A DNA stretch of 64,000 nt. Source: Cardinalis cardinalis. Its lineage: Eukaryota; Chordata; Aves; Passeriformes; Cardinalidae. The notes beneath the pieces were generated by a model. It searched no databases and was not told the origin of the DNA. It worked only from the letters and a program-made list of their open reading frames with translations. Where the stretch lies: the NCBI GenBank assembly GCA_014549065.1, contig JACDOX010000015.1, positions 310,001-374,000 on the forward strand, given 5' to 3'. Both the position numbers and the translations under genes were made by a program. Shown here piece by piece: positions 1 to 12,400 of this stretch. Position 1 is the stretch's first letter. Each line of letters opens with the position of its first letter.

Positions 1-2039
1 CGCCTGGGCATTTCTCAGATCCCAGACTCACTCTGGACACAGGGAGCTGAACTGCCACTTCGGGTCCCAGTGAGGGACGTTCAGTTGGTTCATCTCAGGG
101 ATGTTTTAGTTTAACTCCATAACTGAAGTCACATCTGAAGAATGAGAAAGGAATCCACAGCTGTAAGAAGTTTTTTCCAAAGTGTTTTAAGACCTAGCTC
201 CAAACAGCAGGATGTGGGCCACTGTCAGAATTGAGAGGTATGCATGCCTGTGACAATTTGGGCAGTAGTTCTTGGAGAACAGTTAAGTGCCTGCCTCTCA
301 TTTTTCACAGTTTCTGTTAACTGGAATAAAGTTCAATTTGGAGAAATCTGTCCTTTAGACAGAAATCTGTCCTACTGACATTGTCTCACAAATGGGCTGA
401 TGCTGGATGCAACATCCATGAGTCTCAGGAAGGTCTGGATTTGATTCTCTAGTTTCAGTATAGTCTCATTTTTTAACTGTAAGCACCTGGTATCTTCTAG
501 TGAGATAAAAATCCAACTCAGTAGAATTCATTTTCAGGCCCTACAGTTGTTGAGGTCAGGGAGATGAGAGATTGGACCTAAGATGATCTTTGAGTTTATG
601 ATTCTTTCCTTGAAATTACTTAAGACTGTAGCAGGGGAATTGTATTATGGTTTAATATTAAACATCCTCATTTAGCTAATGCTATTAGAAGAACCTGATT
701 TCTTGCAAATTCTTATACACTAGGGGGTGCAAACATCCTTTTAATGAGTCCAGAAATAAACGGTCTCATCAATTCCAGCAAAGAAAGTGTCTGGTCCTGT
801 ACTAAAGCTTGTGTGGAAAATATCTAATGTTTTAAGTCACATTTGGCTCATACAAATGAATAAATAAAAGCAGTGCTTTCAGCAACAGCTTTTTAACGTT
901 TTCTGGGTTTATATATGGAACAGGGAAGATGCTAACGTAGGAGTTACATAAGAGGAGGATTCAGCTCCAGCCTGCTTCGCATGCCATTGCCGGCAGCTCG
1001 CTCGTGTCCTGTGGTGACTCAGACACTGCCGTAAGCTTCACACAGGGACACTCTCAACTTTTTACCCCACATTTTCATATCATTATGTGACAAGTTAGTT
1101 TTCTGACTCAGGCACTGGCTGAGGTCTNTCTTTCAAAGCGCTTATTCTTCTGTTGTTACACCAAGATGTGTCTCTTGCAAGTCATGGTGTGAGGCACAGT
1201 GGGCTGAGCAAGGCAATGTTGTTTCACCTGCATGGAACAAAGTTCTGATTTTCTCAGCTTGTGACAACAGAGGATTTAAGCTTCTACTTAACAGGAAACA
1301 GTGGTGGTTCTGATGAATGTGATAGGATTGCTGACAGGCATAAGTGTTAATCATATGTTTATATGCCAGTAAAAGCAATGGAGCTGTGTTGAGTACCAGT
1401 ACAGATTTCCAGCTCCAGCATCAGTCAGTCTTCAGTCCCTCTGCTTATGCATCTTATNTTTACTTACTCATGCATCTTTACTTTCACACAGGGAACAAAG
1501 CATCTGAGGAGGTATCAGCCTCTCATAATAATGCATTCTCCTTTTAGGTCACAGAAATAATTCTGCAGCTACAAAGCAGTGCTTATGAATGCAGGAGCCT
1601 CTTGTGCAACATTTCTGCCTTTGCATTTATTCATTTGCCCATTCCTTATCTCAGTAAGGCATGATCAGAGCCCCCAAAGTCCCTTCTCCTAAATGATGTA
1701 CAGAAATTACTAAAANCTGAACTCATAAATTAAACTTGGAAAAAAAAATCCCATGGTTTTATGTATATCTGTTTTGCCTAGATTCTGTTTTTCCAAATAT
1801 ATAGGGGATTTGCAGATGTCTTTGCCTGTCAGACTCAAATGCCATCTTGTGATTGATGGAACCATATCTAAATACCTCAGATTCTGCCTTACCAATTGGT
1901 ACCATTCACACCATCAGCTTTTATTTTTGCAGTGTTTCATATTACATTATTTTTCCTGTGTTGCCTTCATCACTGCATCAAAACAAAACAAGAGGATTTA
2001 AGCAGGTCAATGCATTATGGTTAAATATTTTTTTCTAAG
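1..2039. other. Intergenic DNA, nothing recognised
   Basis: AT-rich unique-looking sequence downstream of FOXN3. Only short chance frames are visible, and I recognise no repeat family or RNA gene. Confidence 0.6.
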
Positions 2040-2470
2040 GGAGAGCAGACCATTCCAAATGCCATTAAGACAGAATCCTGATTGAATCTGATGCAGCCAG
2101 ATTAAATGCATGTTAATAGAGAAGGACAATTATTGTTGACTTCCTAATGCAAACAAGAACTTCAGACACTGATTTCTATCAGCCCATTAGAGCTGGCTGA
2201 ATTTTACACACTGTTTTAACAGTTGCTTAGCAATGGCAAATAAGCTGTTCTGTCTCTTATCACTAGCGGTATAGTTAGAACAATACCTATTATTGAACTG
2301 AATAGGTATGAAATTAGTTTATACTGTTCCTCTTTTTGAGATGGCACTTGGCAGCAAAGTGAATTGTTTAGGCTGCAGGCAGAGGCAGCAATTTTTTTTC
2401 CCGGAGGTAAAATGGAGATAAAATGAAACTGAGGCTTTGTGATGGCTGTTTATCTGAAGGCATCATCCAA
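2040..2470. promoter_or_regulatory. Candidate conserved non-coding element with RFX-like X-box
   Basis: The stretch is free of repeat hallmarks and dense in homeodomain/POU/SOX-like words (ATTAAATGCATGTTAAT, CAATTATTGTT, CCTAATGCAAAC). It includes GTTGCTTAGCAAT at 2222-2234, an RFX X-box-like inverted repeat with one mismatch between the half-sites. Conservation cannot be measured from one genome, so the call is inference from motif density. Confidence 0.25.
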
Positions 2471-3710
2471 AAAACTCTGCTTGTGTATGTTTGTGTGCAC
2501 AGGAAGGTTTTCCTTCAGATTTTTTTTTGAGTGAATTTCAAAGGTTGTGACAACACTAATGACTAGAGCCTATTGAAAAAGCAAATACCGCAATACCACA
2601 CTGCAATATCATTTCCTCCCTCATTCCTCCATGGCATCTCTGATGAAGTTCCTCAGCTTTGATCTGGGGAAACATACTGGAGGTTAAGCTACCAAAGCCA
2701 AGATCCAGAATGANCAAGTGCTTTAGGCACTTGTCATTTACTGTTGCAACTCCTGTCTTTTAAGTGTGCACCTTCCACAGTGGAGTCTCTGCAGCTGCAG
2801 AATTCCAACATCTGCTGCAACATTCACACCTTGCATGCAGAGTTCATGGTCCCACAATAGGGAAGGCTTAGCAGAGCAGTATGGTTCAGTTCTGGTGCTG
2901 CAAGTTCTTAATTATGTCTTTCTAGTTAGGATTTATACTCACAGCTCCTGCCTCCCACAGGAATACCCCAATAACATGGCTGTAGTCTACTTTGAGGTAG
3001 ATGCTTTACAAGACTAACTCTTAGATAAGGGCTGTGCCTCCAAGCAAGAATTTCCAGTTTTAGGCCAGCTTGTCATCCTCCAGGTCTGATGCAATGAAGT
3101 ACGAATTGTTTTAAGTGCCTTGAGTAATTTCAACAGGAAAATTGAAGAATGCTTCTACTTTGCAATAGACTAATTTTGTACGTGGTGCTTTGGGGCAGCA
3201 AAAGGTTTGGGTTTGAATATCTCTNTCTGGGAAAATAATTTAACTTTTGGATTCCCTGACAGAAAGAACCACTAAGCTACTGCAGAGATAACATGACACT
3301 GCTTACTCTTCCTCCAGCTGCATTTCATAGAAAGCAGCAGCAGCTGGTGTTGAACTCACTAGCTGGTCCCTACAGTGCTTCTCAGGTCACTTACCAGGTT
3401 CAATCAGGACAGGCTAACAAAATAATCCCTGTTTCTAAAACCTGAGTGTAACACAGAGTAAACTCCATGTTTGTGATCTTCTGTACCCAGATTCTGAAGT
3501 TCTCAGTACTGAAGCACTTCTGCACCAGCAGAGGTATTTAGGCACCTTTGAGATGCTGTGCATAGGGTGGAGCAACACCCTTTGGGCTCCTGGCACTCCA
3601 CTGGCAGCACTGCAAGGAGACAAGAGGCAAAGTGATTGTTGGATGCAAATGTACACAGGATGACAGGGCATGTACCAGTTGAATTTAAAGAGCAGCTGAA
3701 TGCAGGTTTT
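2471..3710. other. Intergenic DNA, nothing recognised
   Basis: No gene, RNA or known repeat family is visible. Open frames at 2766-3017 (+) and 3435-3754 (-) are short and match nothing I know. Confidence 0.55.
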
Positions 3711-4340
3711 GAATCACAGAATGGTTGAAGTTTGGAGCAGCCTCTTGATATCATCTAGTCCAACCCCTCTGCTCAAGCAAGGTCGTCTGGAACCAGTTAG
3801 CCAGGACTGTGTCCAGCTGGGTTTCAAAGATCTCCATAAATGGAGTCTCATGACCTCTCTGGGAAATCTTTACCACTGTTTGACCACCCTTACAAAAAAA
3901 AAGTCCTGTGTTCAGTTTGAATTTGATGTGGCTTAACTCATGCCCATGGTCTCCTGTTCTGTCACTGAGCACTACTGAGAAGAGTCTGGCTCCATTGTCT
4001 TCATTCCTTCTCATTAGGTGTTTATATGCACTGGTAAGGTCACAGAATCACAGAAATNATCAGGTTAAAGGGATCACAGTGGTCATCTGGTCCAGCTTCC
4101 CTGCTCAAGTAGGGTTACCCTAGAGCACATGGCACAGGATTGTTTCCAAATGGATTCCCCCTGAGCTTCTCTTNTAACAGTTCTAGCTGTCCCAGCCTTC
4201 CTTCATATGGAAGGTGCTCCAATCCCTGAATCATCTTCATGGCCTTTGGCTGGGCTCACGGTAAACCCATGTCTGTTGTGTACACAGAGCCCAGAACTGG
4301 GCACAATTCTGAACACGTCATGCAGGCAAATCTAGTTCCT
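3711..4340 (-). mobile_element. Old CR1 LINE 3' fragment, split by a second CR1
   Basis: Plus-strand sequence begins GAATCACAGAATGGTTGAAG, the reverse complement of the CR1 3' end. It continues with CR1-typical words (ATCTAGTCCAACCCCTCTG, GACCTCTCTGGGAAATC, CACTACTGAGAAGAGTCTGG). The CR1 consensus order breaks at about 4040 and resumes at about 4158 (CCCCTGAGCTTCTCTT, GGAAGGTGCTCCAATCCCTG, GAATCATCTTCATGGCC, GCCCAGAACTGGGCACA), so the element is interrupted by the insertion described separately. It is 5'-truncated, with no intact coding sequence. Confidence 0.9.
4041..4157 (-). mobile_element. Younger CR1 LINE 3' tip nested in the older copy
   Basis: A fresh CR1 3' tail (CACAGAATCACAGAAAT on plus, the reverse complement of the ATTCTGTG repeat) starts mid-way through an older CR1. 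It is followed by GTGGTCATCTGGTCCAGC and CTGCTCAAGTAGGGTTACC. Only about 117 bp are present, a heavily 5'-truncated insertion. Confidence 0.8.
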
Positions 4341-5017
4341 CTCCAGATCTGAACCTTCACATTCATTCACTTTTTCAGTCCTCAGTCCCTTGGTACAGCT
4401 TCCAGCAAGTGTGCAAAGTGCAGCTTTTGCATACCTTTCCATCAGAAGTAGGTGTGAAGCTATCAGGTTCATTATGCCGAAAAGCATTCACAATCTGACT
4501 CCTGCAATGCAAATCAATCTTGTGTTCTGCCAAAGGAGCTTTGTTACTAGTCTCATTACCTTCTGAAAAGTGCCAAATGCTCCCTGTTTTATTGATAATC
4601 CATGTAAATTTCCTGTGTACTTTATGGCCAAAATCCATATTAATTTCTTGCTGGAGCTACTGGGTTCTTATAATGCTTACAGTATTAATCAGTCATTTAC
4701 ACTGATTCAAATTAGCCCAGTTAATATTTTTACTAATAATTTGATTACTATAACCAGACACAGCAAGAGCAGGTTAGCCTGAGGTTAAAGCTGGAGTCAG
4801 GGACGAAAAGTTTGATCACTCATTCTTACCTGAATTCCTGTCCTGCAGGAGTGAATCAAAGTCAGTGCATGGACACATTCCAGAGTAAGTGGAACCGACA
4901 AAAAGAGATACTTGTACCATTTTTACTATTTCTTCTGCAAAGGCCCTGTAGAGAATTAGCAGACATAGCATTTATTTAAAAGAAAAAAAAAAAGGGGAAT
5001 TGTAGGCACATAGTTTG
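4341..5017. other. Intergenic DNA, nothing recognised
   Basis: AT-rich stretch ending in a short poly-A run (4981-4995). No gene or recognised repeat. Confidence 0.55.
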
Positions 5018-5365
5018 TGGTGATTGGGAGTGGGGCTGTGGCTGAGCCTCATCCCAAATGGGCACAGCTGTGAGAAGCAGGTGAGCAGCACTGTCAGCAA
5101 TGAGCCCTGGAGTGCCCAGGGGCACTGACCAACCACAGAGGGAACAGAGGCACACAGGTGCAGTGCATCAGCATGAGGGGGATAAAAGGTTGGNCTAAAG
5201 AACAGGAAGGGCAGATGCTTGCAGCCTTCTGAAGTGATGTTACTCTGTATGTGTAGATGCTTGAAGCCTTCTGATGAGGTATGGTGTTACTCTGGATGGG
5301 TTGAAGCCNCCTGAAATGGTATGGTAATACTCTGTGTATTGTAGCTGTCTCAACNGTGACAACAA
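5018..5365 (+). mobile_element. Probable avian endogenous-retrovirus LTR (solo, degraded)
   Basis: A GC-richer block beginning near TGTGGTGATTGGGAG reads like an avian ERVL-type LTR (GAGCCTCATCCCAAATGGGC, then a TATA-like GATAAAAGG at 5181-5189) and ends near GTGACAACA. The 3' part is built of three degenerate 42-bp units. No flanking retroviral coding sequence is visible and I could not find a clear target-site duplication, so the ends are approximate and the family is inferred from style. Confidence 0.5.
5214..5340. repeat. Three degenerate 42-43 bp tandem units
   Basis: Units at 5214-5255, 5256-5297 and 5298-5340 share the pattern GAAGCCTTCTGA...GGTATGGT.TTACTCTG. The copies differ by substitutions and small indels, so the triplication is old. 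It lies in the 3' half of the LTR-like block. Confidence 0.8.
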
Positions 5366-7899
5366 AATTTCCTATTGAAGGTGTAAAGGACTCCTCATGG
5401 GAGACCCTCAGCTGGGAACAGGGGTAGGCTGAGAAATGGCTTGGTCTGCCAAGTCACCAAGCAGCCAGAGACAAGAGGGAGCAGTCTAAGGGTGGAGTCA
5501 TGTCCCCAGTTCTCCTGGTGTTGAGAGGGAATCTGAAAGCAGGACTGCCAGTTTGCAGTGGGGGAGGCCCAGGGACCTGGAATGCCAATGAGGTTGCCAA
5601 TCAGTGTGACAGCTGAGCTGGCCAGAAATGAGCTGTGGACTGGGTGCAGGGTGAGAAAGCAGGGAGCACCTGCCAGTCAGGCCTTCTTGTAACAGGGGCA
5701 TTGTAAGCATTTGTCATTAGCATTTCCACCCCAGCTTGATGCACAAACCCTCAGCTGACCCCTGAACAGGTTCAGTGGTATTAACATGATTTCCCAACTT
5801 CAAGGGTGTAGGCTTGCACAACCTGGAGTTGGGAAAATGCTGAGAACAGGAATGATCAGGAGAACAGTCACCAAAGTATTTTTTTTTCAAATGCTATAGG
5901 ATTATNGGCAAACAAGATTGCTACTGATTCAAATGTGATTGGGACAAACTTTTTTAATGATTTGTTTGTTTGGGGTTTATTTTTTTGTGTGTTTTTCTGC
6001 TTTAAAGTAATGCCACTGCAGGAATCCCAGTGTACCACAGAATTTGCCATGGTGCNTTGTGGAGACCACATGGGGCTTGACCAGGTTTGGTTATGGTTAT
6101 AAATATAATTTAAAAAAAACAAACAGTGTAGTGCCAGCAGTCTGATATTCATGAGAAACTCTATCAGAACAAATCTCTGGAACAAGATAAAAAAAATTAC
6201 ATATTTGGGTTCAGGTGTGCACAAGGCTGTAAATTATACTTCTCTGGCTCTCACATCATGACTGCAGCATAAAGAGACACTTGGGCAGACACAGTCCTTG
6301 CCACACAGCAGTTACAGGCTACACTTTGGAAATACTGAAATGACAGAACTGGTATGTGAATCTACTGTTTGTGACTGCCTGAAAACAGCTCTCAAGCCAG
6401 GTACAGTCTAGCTGGTGTGGAAGTGCTGCAGAGAGATCCTGGTTTTCTCTCATGAGGAAGCCTGTGTATGCCATAAAATGAAGTGTGGGCTTCACAGTAA
6501 AGAGTGATGGGGCAGATNGTATTTGTGATGAATTCAATAAACACATGATATTTCAGGATGTTTGAACATGACCATAACTAAACACTGGGGCTCTGACCCA
6601 TCACATAATTTTGCATGTGAATAGTGCCGGGTCTCCCACCTAAGGCTACAAATAAATCTGTCCCTAAATGCCAACAGATGATTCAAGTCTACCTCTTGCC
6701 TTCTGTTGTGAAAAATCTTCACCAGAACTGTAATCTCACTAATACTCACTCTTGAGGCTTGCAAACTAGATTACAGCTTTAAAGCACCAGGCTTCCTGCT
6801 ATCTCTCTCAAATCCTACACCATCTCTGTTGTTGTTTCACATCCCTGAAGAGATTAACAGCATTTCCAAGGCTTCAAATATGGATATTTCTTTCCAGAAC
6901 TGACTAGCATGAACAATGATGCTTTCATTTAAACAATTCTATGCACATCACTCTGTCTTTAAAGCCANGACAATTGTTGTCATACCACAACTATCTAATG
7001 GCAGGAGCTGGAGGTCTGGGCCTAATAGCTGTCATCTGCCACCCAGCTGAAAATTTCAGTGAGGTCCCATCACCTACAGCAGCCAAGTTTCTGGCACACA
7101 GAAATTGTGTCTCAGATCTGGAGTAGAATCCTATTCANGTATACTCAATATAGGAAATAGAATTCAAAACCAAACCAAAAAAACCCAACATGGAATCCTT
7201 CCCAAGCTGAATTTGATTTTGCACTCCATTTTCCTGGACTGGGGTTTCACCCTGAGGATTTTGCTGCCTACTCTCACCTCTAAAATTGTCTGCTGATGTT
7301 TCACATTTTATAATAGCTTTTAATTAATTTTTTAAATATTNCCTTCTTTTTTGTGAGCCTTAAAAAAATTTCTGAAGGAAGAGGAGGGTTTGCATCACTC
7401 ACCAGCACAGAGTGAATAGAAATCTCATGTAACTTTCAACAGAGAATGAACTGCAGGGATTTGCAATATTTTTGCCATGGTGTAGCTCTAGCCTGCAATT
7501 TGATCCCATCTCCTGTGTTATGCTACTGTTGGCTACTAGAATTTGAGGTTAACAAAAAAAACAAAACAGGAGAAAAAGCTGTCTATATGCAAACTACTGT
7601 CATTCCACTAACAGATCTTTTTATCCTTTACTGTGTTACCTATACTTTGCTCAGGTGTTAATTAAAACAGCAGCATGAGCTTCCAGTAAGTTTTATGGGG
7701 ATTTTTTTAAAAGATGAGGTTGTTTCTTTGCATCTATTCTGCTGTTTCTGCTGTTACTAGGCACTGTAACAGCAGAAGGGAGCAGGAGGGGTTTTTTCTT
7801 ACCTCATTGTAAAACAAATATTGCATACAAGTTTGGAGTTTAAGTTCTTATCAGAAGGAAAAACTAAACATCAAAATTTCTTAATAACTACACCATATA
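5366..7899. other. Intergenic DNA, nothing recognised
   Basis: No gene or clear repeat family. The frame at 5868-6224 (-) contains N-bearing codons and low-complexity runs and is taken as chance. Confidence 0.5.
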
Positions 7900-8350
7900 T
7901 ACAACGATTACAAGCTATAATACTGTTTCCCATACTCTGATATCCAAGCTTGGCCTTATCCAACTTCCCCATCAATCACTGCACACTTCTCCTTAGTATC
8001 ATGTCATCATATTTCCATAATCATTAATCATGTTACCCAATAAATCCCTGGGCAATTATTTAAGCTGCTCTCTTAACNGCTGTCCACTTCGCATATTGCC
8101 CCCTCGGCTGCTCATTTACCAGCATGCCTTTGATCTGGGAACTGTTCAATCAGATCAATAACATGCAAGGAAAATGCAAATGGATTGAAACAAGAGAAAT
8201 TCTTTCATGTGGAATATTCACATTTGAAACAAGCCTTTCAACTCTGCGGCTGAAGCCTTCCTTTATAGTGATAAAGTTCTTTATAACGATTTAACAAATT
8301 ACAGCTAGGTAATGGCAAAGCATATTGCACTTAGCAGCAGAGCAAGTGGT
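7900..8350. promoter_or_regulatory. Candidate conserved non-coding element with TCF/LEF and octamer sites
   Basis: A repeat-free block dense in developmental motifs: CTTTGATC (8128-8135, TCF/LEF-like), the perfect POU octamer ATGCAAAT (8174-8181), and several ATAATCATTAAT-type homeodomain words. It retains a few CpGs in an otherwise CpG-poor setting. It could be a distal enhancer of FOXN3 or a neighbour. This is inferred from motif content only. Confidence 0.3.
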
Positions 8351-9279
8351 AGGTGTGAGCAGTAGCTGGGAGCTCCCAGTCACACAGGCACTGGCAAGCC
8401 CTCCTCCTTCCCAGTAACCCTGGAGATGAGATGCCAGACTATTCCCTGTGGGAGACAGATGAGGTGAGAGACAAAGGCCATTTNCACGTTCAGGTCTGTG
8501 GGAGACTGCCTTGTTTATCCCTGTGCCTTTCCAGTGGTCTCAGATCTGCCTTCCCCATCCCTTTGTGGGTTCTGATCCTCCCTGCATACTCTNTCCCATC
8601 AAGCTCTCCTGCTTTCTTTCCCATCCTTTCCAGCTCTCCTGTGCATTATTATGATGGGGTTACTGACTTTGGGGGATCATTTTGTTGNTCAGGCTTTGAT
8701 TCTAAGTTTTCTCATGTGTGAGAAGACCTCTTNGGCTTCAGGCAGATGTACAGCTCCCATCTGTCTGTCAAGAAGATTCATGAGGAACAGGCAAGATTAC
8801 TAAGTACAGTTTACTATCTGCAATGACTAAATGCCAAATGCAGATATAAATTGTAGTGCACTTGGAAAACTGATTAATTAAAAAACCCTAACACCACTGA
8901 CAAATGCTCAAGTCTCAAATGTTTATCAGCATCATCTGACTCTCCCTAGACTGAGAGCAGATTATCATCAAGTAATTTTCAGTCTTCTCTAGTGAAGCTT
9001 TCTTAAGCATTTTGTTATTTTGAAACAAATCTTTTTCTGCAGCCCTGTCTTCAAATGGTACCCACTCTTAGTCTCAACTTAGCATAGTGGCGTATAAATT
9101 TCCCCTCTAAAGAAGACAAAACAGAGAGGAATAAAAAGTAATAAAAAGGAATAAAAAGAATATACATCTTCAGGAATTATTATATTCCATGCTTTGTTTG
9201 TTGTAGTGAGAGCTGGTGATAAATGATGCCATGTGGCTGTGTCATTCATCATTTTACAACAAACCTGCACTGCTCCCAC
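8351..9279. other. Intergenic DNA, nothing recognised
   Basis: A pyrimidine-rich stretch at 8490-8660 and AT-rich remainder. No supported gene. Confidence 0.5.
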
Positions 9280-9400
9280 TTGTACTGCAGTCCCACCTCT
9301 AGGCCCCCAGTGGGGCAGCGCCGTGTGCTAAATGCTGTACACATCTATTGAGTGACAGGCCATTCTTCAAAGGCCTTATGAGCTAGAGACAAGAGATTCC
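9280..9400 (-). mobile_element. Ancient amniote CR1/L3-type LINE fragment
   Basis: GTGTGCTAAATGCTGTACAC followed by a GACAGGCCATTCTTCAAAGG-like segment and GAGCTAGAGACAAGAG matches, with many changes, the widespread old amniote CR1/L3 3' region (GTGCTAGGTGCTGTACAAAC then a GCCCCAAAGAGCTTACA-like word). A related fragment in the opposite orientation lies at 52150-52290. Divergence indicates great age. Confidence 0.45.
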
Positions 9401-12400
9401 TACTGATCACAGTGGTCCCGTTTCTTCTAACAGATGAGCAGCAGATTTTGTTTGCATGACACTTGTAGCCACAGATAGGCTGGGGGAGCAGAAGGAGGAC
9501 AATTTTGATAATGCCCTAGGTAGAGGATGATTAAAGAAGTCTGTGTTCATGAAACACAGGAAGGATACAGTGGAGACCACTGGAAGAATCTGGAAGTAGG
9601 CAAAAGCAGTTTTCCTGTGGTATATGTAGAAAACAGATTTTGGGGGCACAGCAGTACAGCTTTGCTGGCCTTCATTCAGGAAAACTTTTTTGCCTCCTGT
9701 CTGTCTTTATCATTTTATCAATAATTTAATCCCCAAGTTCCTGCTGGTAAATATGCGAAATGTGTAGAGACATACAGAAAGGAATATACAATGTATGAGC
9801 AGGTGTTGGAGTAGAACTCATTCTTTTAAAATAAATTGCTACTAGGTTATGACAACAACTGTTAGAAGAGTATATATCTGCATAACATTTGCATTGACCA
9901 GTTAACATAAGGATGTAATATTGATTCTTAATTTCAACACTTTATTTGGAAAGGTAGGTCAGATCTGATGCAATTTAGTACTTTCTTCCTGACAAGGTAC
10001 ATCATAACCTACTCTAGAAAGAATGGAAGAATTTGGAAGGCTGTCTAAACTGTTTTGTTTAATTTATACATCCAGTGAAAATCCAGGCCACCTGCCATTC
10101 CCAGCAATGTGAACACTGTCATTCTGTTAAAAATGGGTAATACAACCTGCAAACAGAATCTTATGGAATGGTTAAGCAAGTGACAGAGACAAATAGGTGA
10201 GCTGAAAATTGAGTCATGTAACTGGACAGTCATTTGGGGGTTTTGTTTCAGATTTTCTGCTACTCATATCTTGAAGTACAGCTCTGTGCTGAGAAAACCA
10301 TTCTTATTGCAAGCTTTTGCTCCTAAGACATGCACAAGAAATCTGTAGGCATAAGAAGGTGCACAGACTACAACAGCAGGTCATGCTAGGAGCCAGCATA
10401 ATAAATGGAATAGCTCCTTTGGCAGCTTCCAGGAAGCTTCTATAACTTTGTGTGAGCAATGAGGTTTTCTACTGCTAGGACACTTTCCACTGCCTGTTTG
10501 TGAGCAGTGCTGGGTATGGCCAAGTTATGAGATCCAATAACAAATGATAATACAGAATGTTGGAGTAAGAAGCTGACTGTCAACAACAACTGGGAAGTCA
10601 TTTAGGTATTTAAACATGTCTGGTGCCACTTTAGAATCCTTTAGGATTTCACAAGATAATGATCTATACTACTCAGGTGATCTGTATCCTTTCGGAAAGG
10701 ATGCAAAGGAAGGAAGGAAAGGTCTCAGTTAATTTAACTACAGCAGCACTCAATAGCTGCTACTGAAAACCCAAGCCCCACTGCTGACCTCTCATGCAAA
10801 AGAAAGAAGAGTGTTCCTGAGCGCTCAGAAGCAGCAAAAGCAAACAGGAGTGGTGGAAATTATATGTAGAAGAAATATTTAAGTTGAAAAAATGAAGATT
10901 GGGAGTGGGAGGAAATAAGAGAGCTGGCNTGGGGGAGGAAGGAATAGCATGAGGCAGATGTTCCCTTTCTGGTATGTGTAATACTGCCACTACAAAATCT
11001 GCTCCAGAGAGGAACACAGCCTGGCACTGACAGGGAGCTGCTTGTGCTGTTGCTGCTGATAGCAGAGGTTAGCAAATCAAGGGTGGTGAGGGGGGCACAG
11101 TATAAGGAAATGAAGCAGTGGTGGGGAATGAGATATGGCTGGAGAATAAGAAATAAGAGGTTTAAGTCCATCCCATTTNGTACAGATTGCAGTGGGAGCA
11201 TGGTGTTTTCTGATGATATAAGCCAGTACTCAANAATCTGGCCTGATGGACACCAGCCCACACACCTAAGGAAAAACCCCAGGCTGACCTTCCTGCTGTG
11301 TTTGCTCCTACAATTCCTATTCCTTGTATCCATTCTCTTCATTACTTTCCAGGCAGGTGACAGCAAAATGAAGGTGGATGACACTTTTTGAAACAGTTTT
11401 TAAATGAGTTCTTCTCCTTTAATTGTGTTGGTCTTAAGGATTGGGATTTATGTATGAATTTAGACAGAGATGCTCCAATACCATACTNCACGACCTCAGT
11501 AATTAGTGCAAGTGGCTTAAAGACTCACTAAGAAGGAAGGCAACCAAACATGCTGATAACAGCAAGCATCAAACACCACAAAGTATTACCTGAGCAAGAG
11601 TAAACACTGTGTGCATTCCCCTGGTTTTCTGAGACAGAAGAGGTTTTCCTCGGGCCACCAACTCCTCCTGTGGGAAACACAGGCAAAATATTTCAGAAGT
11701 CCTGTCTAAATACATGTAGTGAAGGATGTAGAAAGTAATACTATAATATATTGAGTCAAGTGTGGGTCATAACAGGGAAGTTTAATCATCTTCCTCAACA
11801 AATCATCTTCCTCAGCAATGGTATGCATAAATGAGAACATAAAAGGAGAGATCACACANGCTAAGAACTGCAAAACCAAGCTGGTTTCTTTAGCTTAACT
11901 AGCCAGGTGAATGGATGGGGCTCTACTTCTGTGGTTTTACTTCATATTCTGCTACCAATTCTTATGGAATTGGGGACCCAGGGACCAGGCCTCCCCACAT
12001 TTACCTGCTATGACCAGGCTTTGTCACACAAGAGTCNGCCAGCCTTGTCTCTTTGGACAGTCCCATCCCACTTTCCTGCAGTTCTGCATGGACAGAGATG
12101 GGGTGGGATTGCANCAGGATACCTTTTATCCCCGAATAACCCAAACTGTCCTGCTTATAGACGCTCTCTTCTGTGGAATAAAAGTAATTCCATTGAGAGT
12201 TGTTTAAGAGGATTAGGGNAACTGGGAAATTTAAAATATCAAGAAATAGTCTGGGGAAAGCACCTGAGCTGGAGCAGTGCAGAGAGGTGGTGGTGGCACA
12301 GGGACGGTGAGGACACCTGCCATAGAGGATTCCCATCTTCAGCCAGAGTCCNGTGCAGTCTCCCCATGGAGCACTCAGCCTTAGAGAAAGAGACCAAGGC

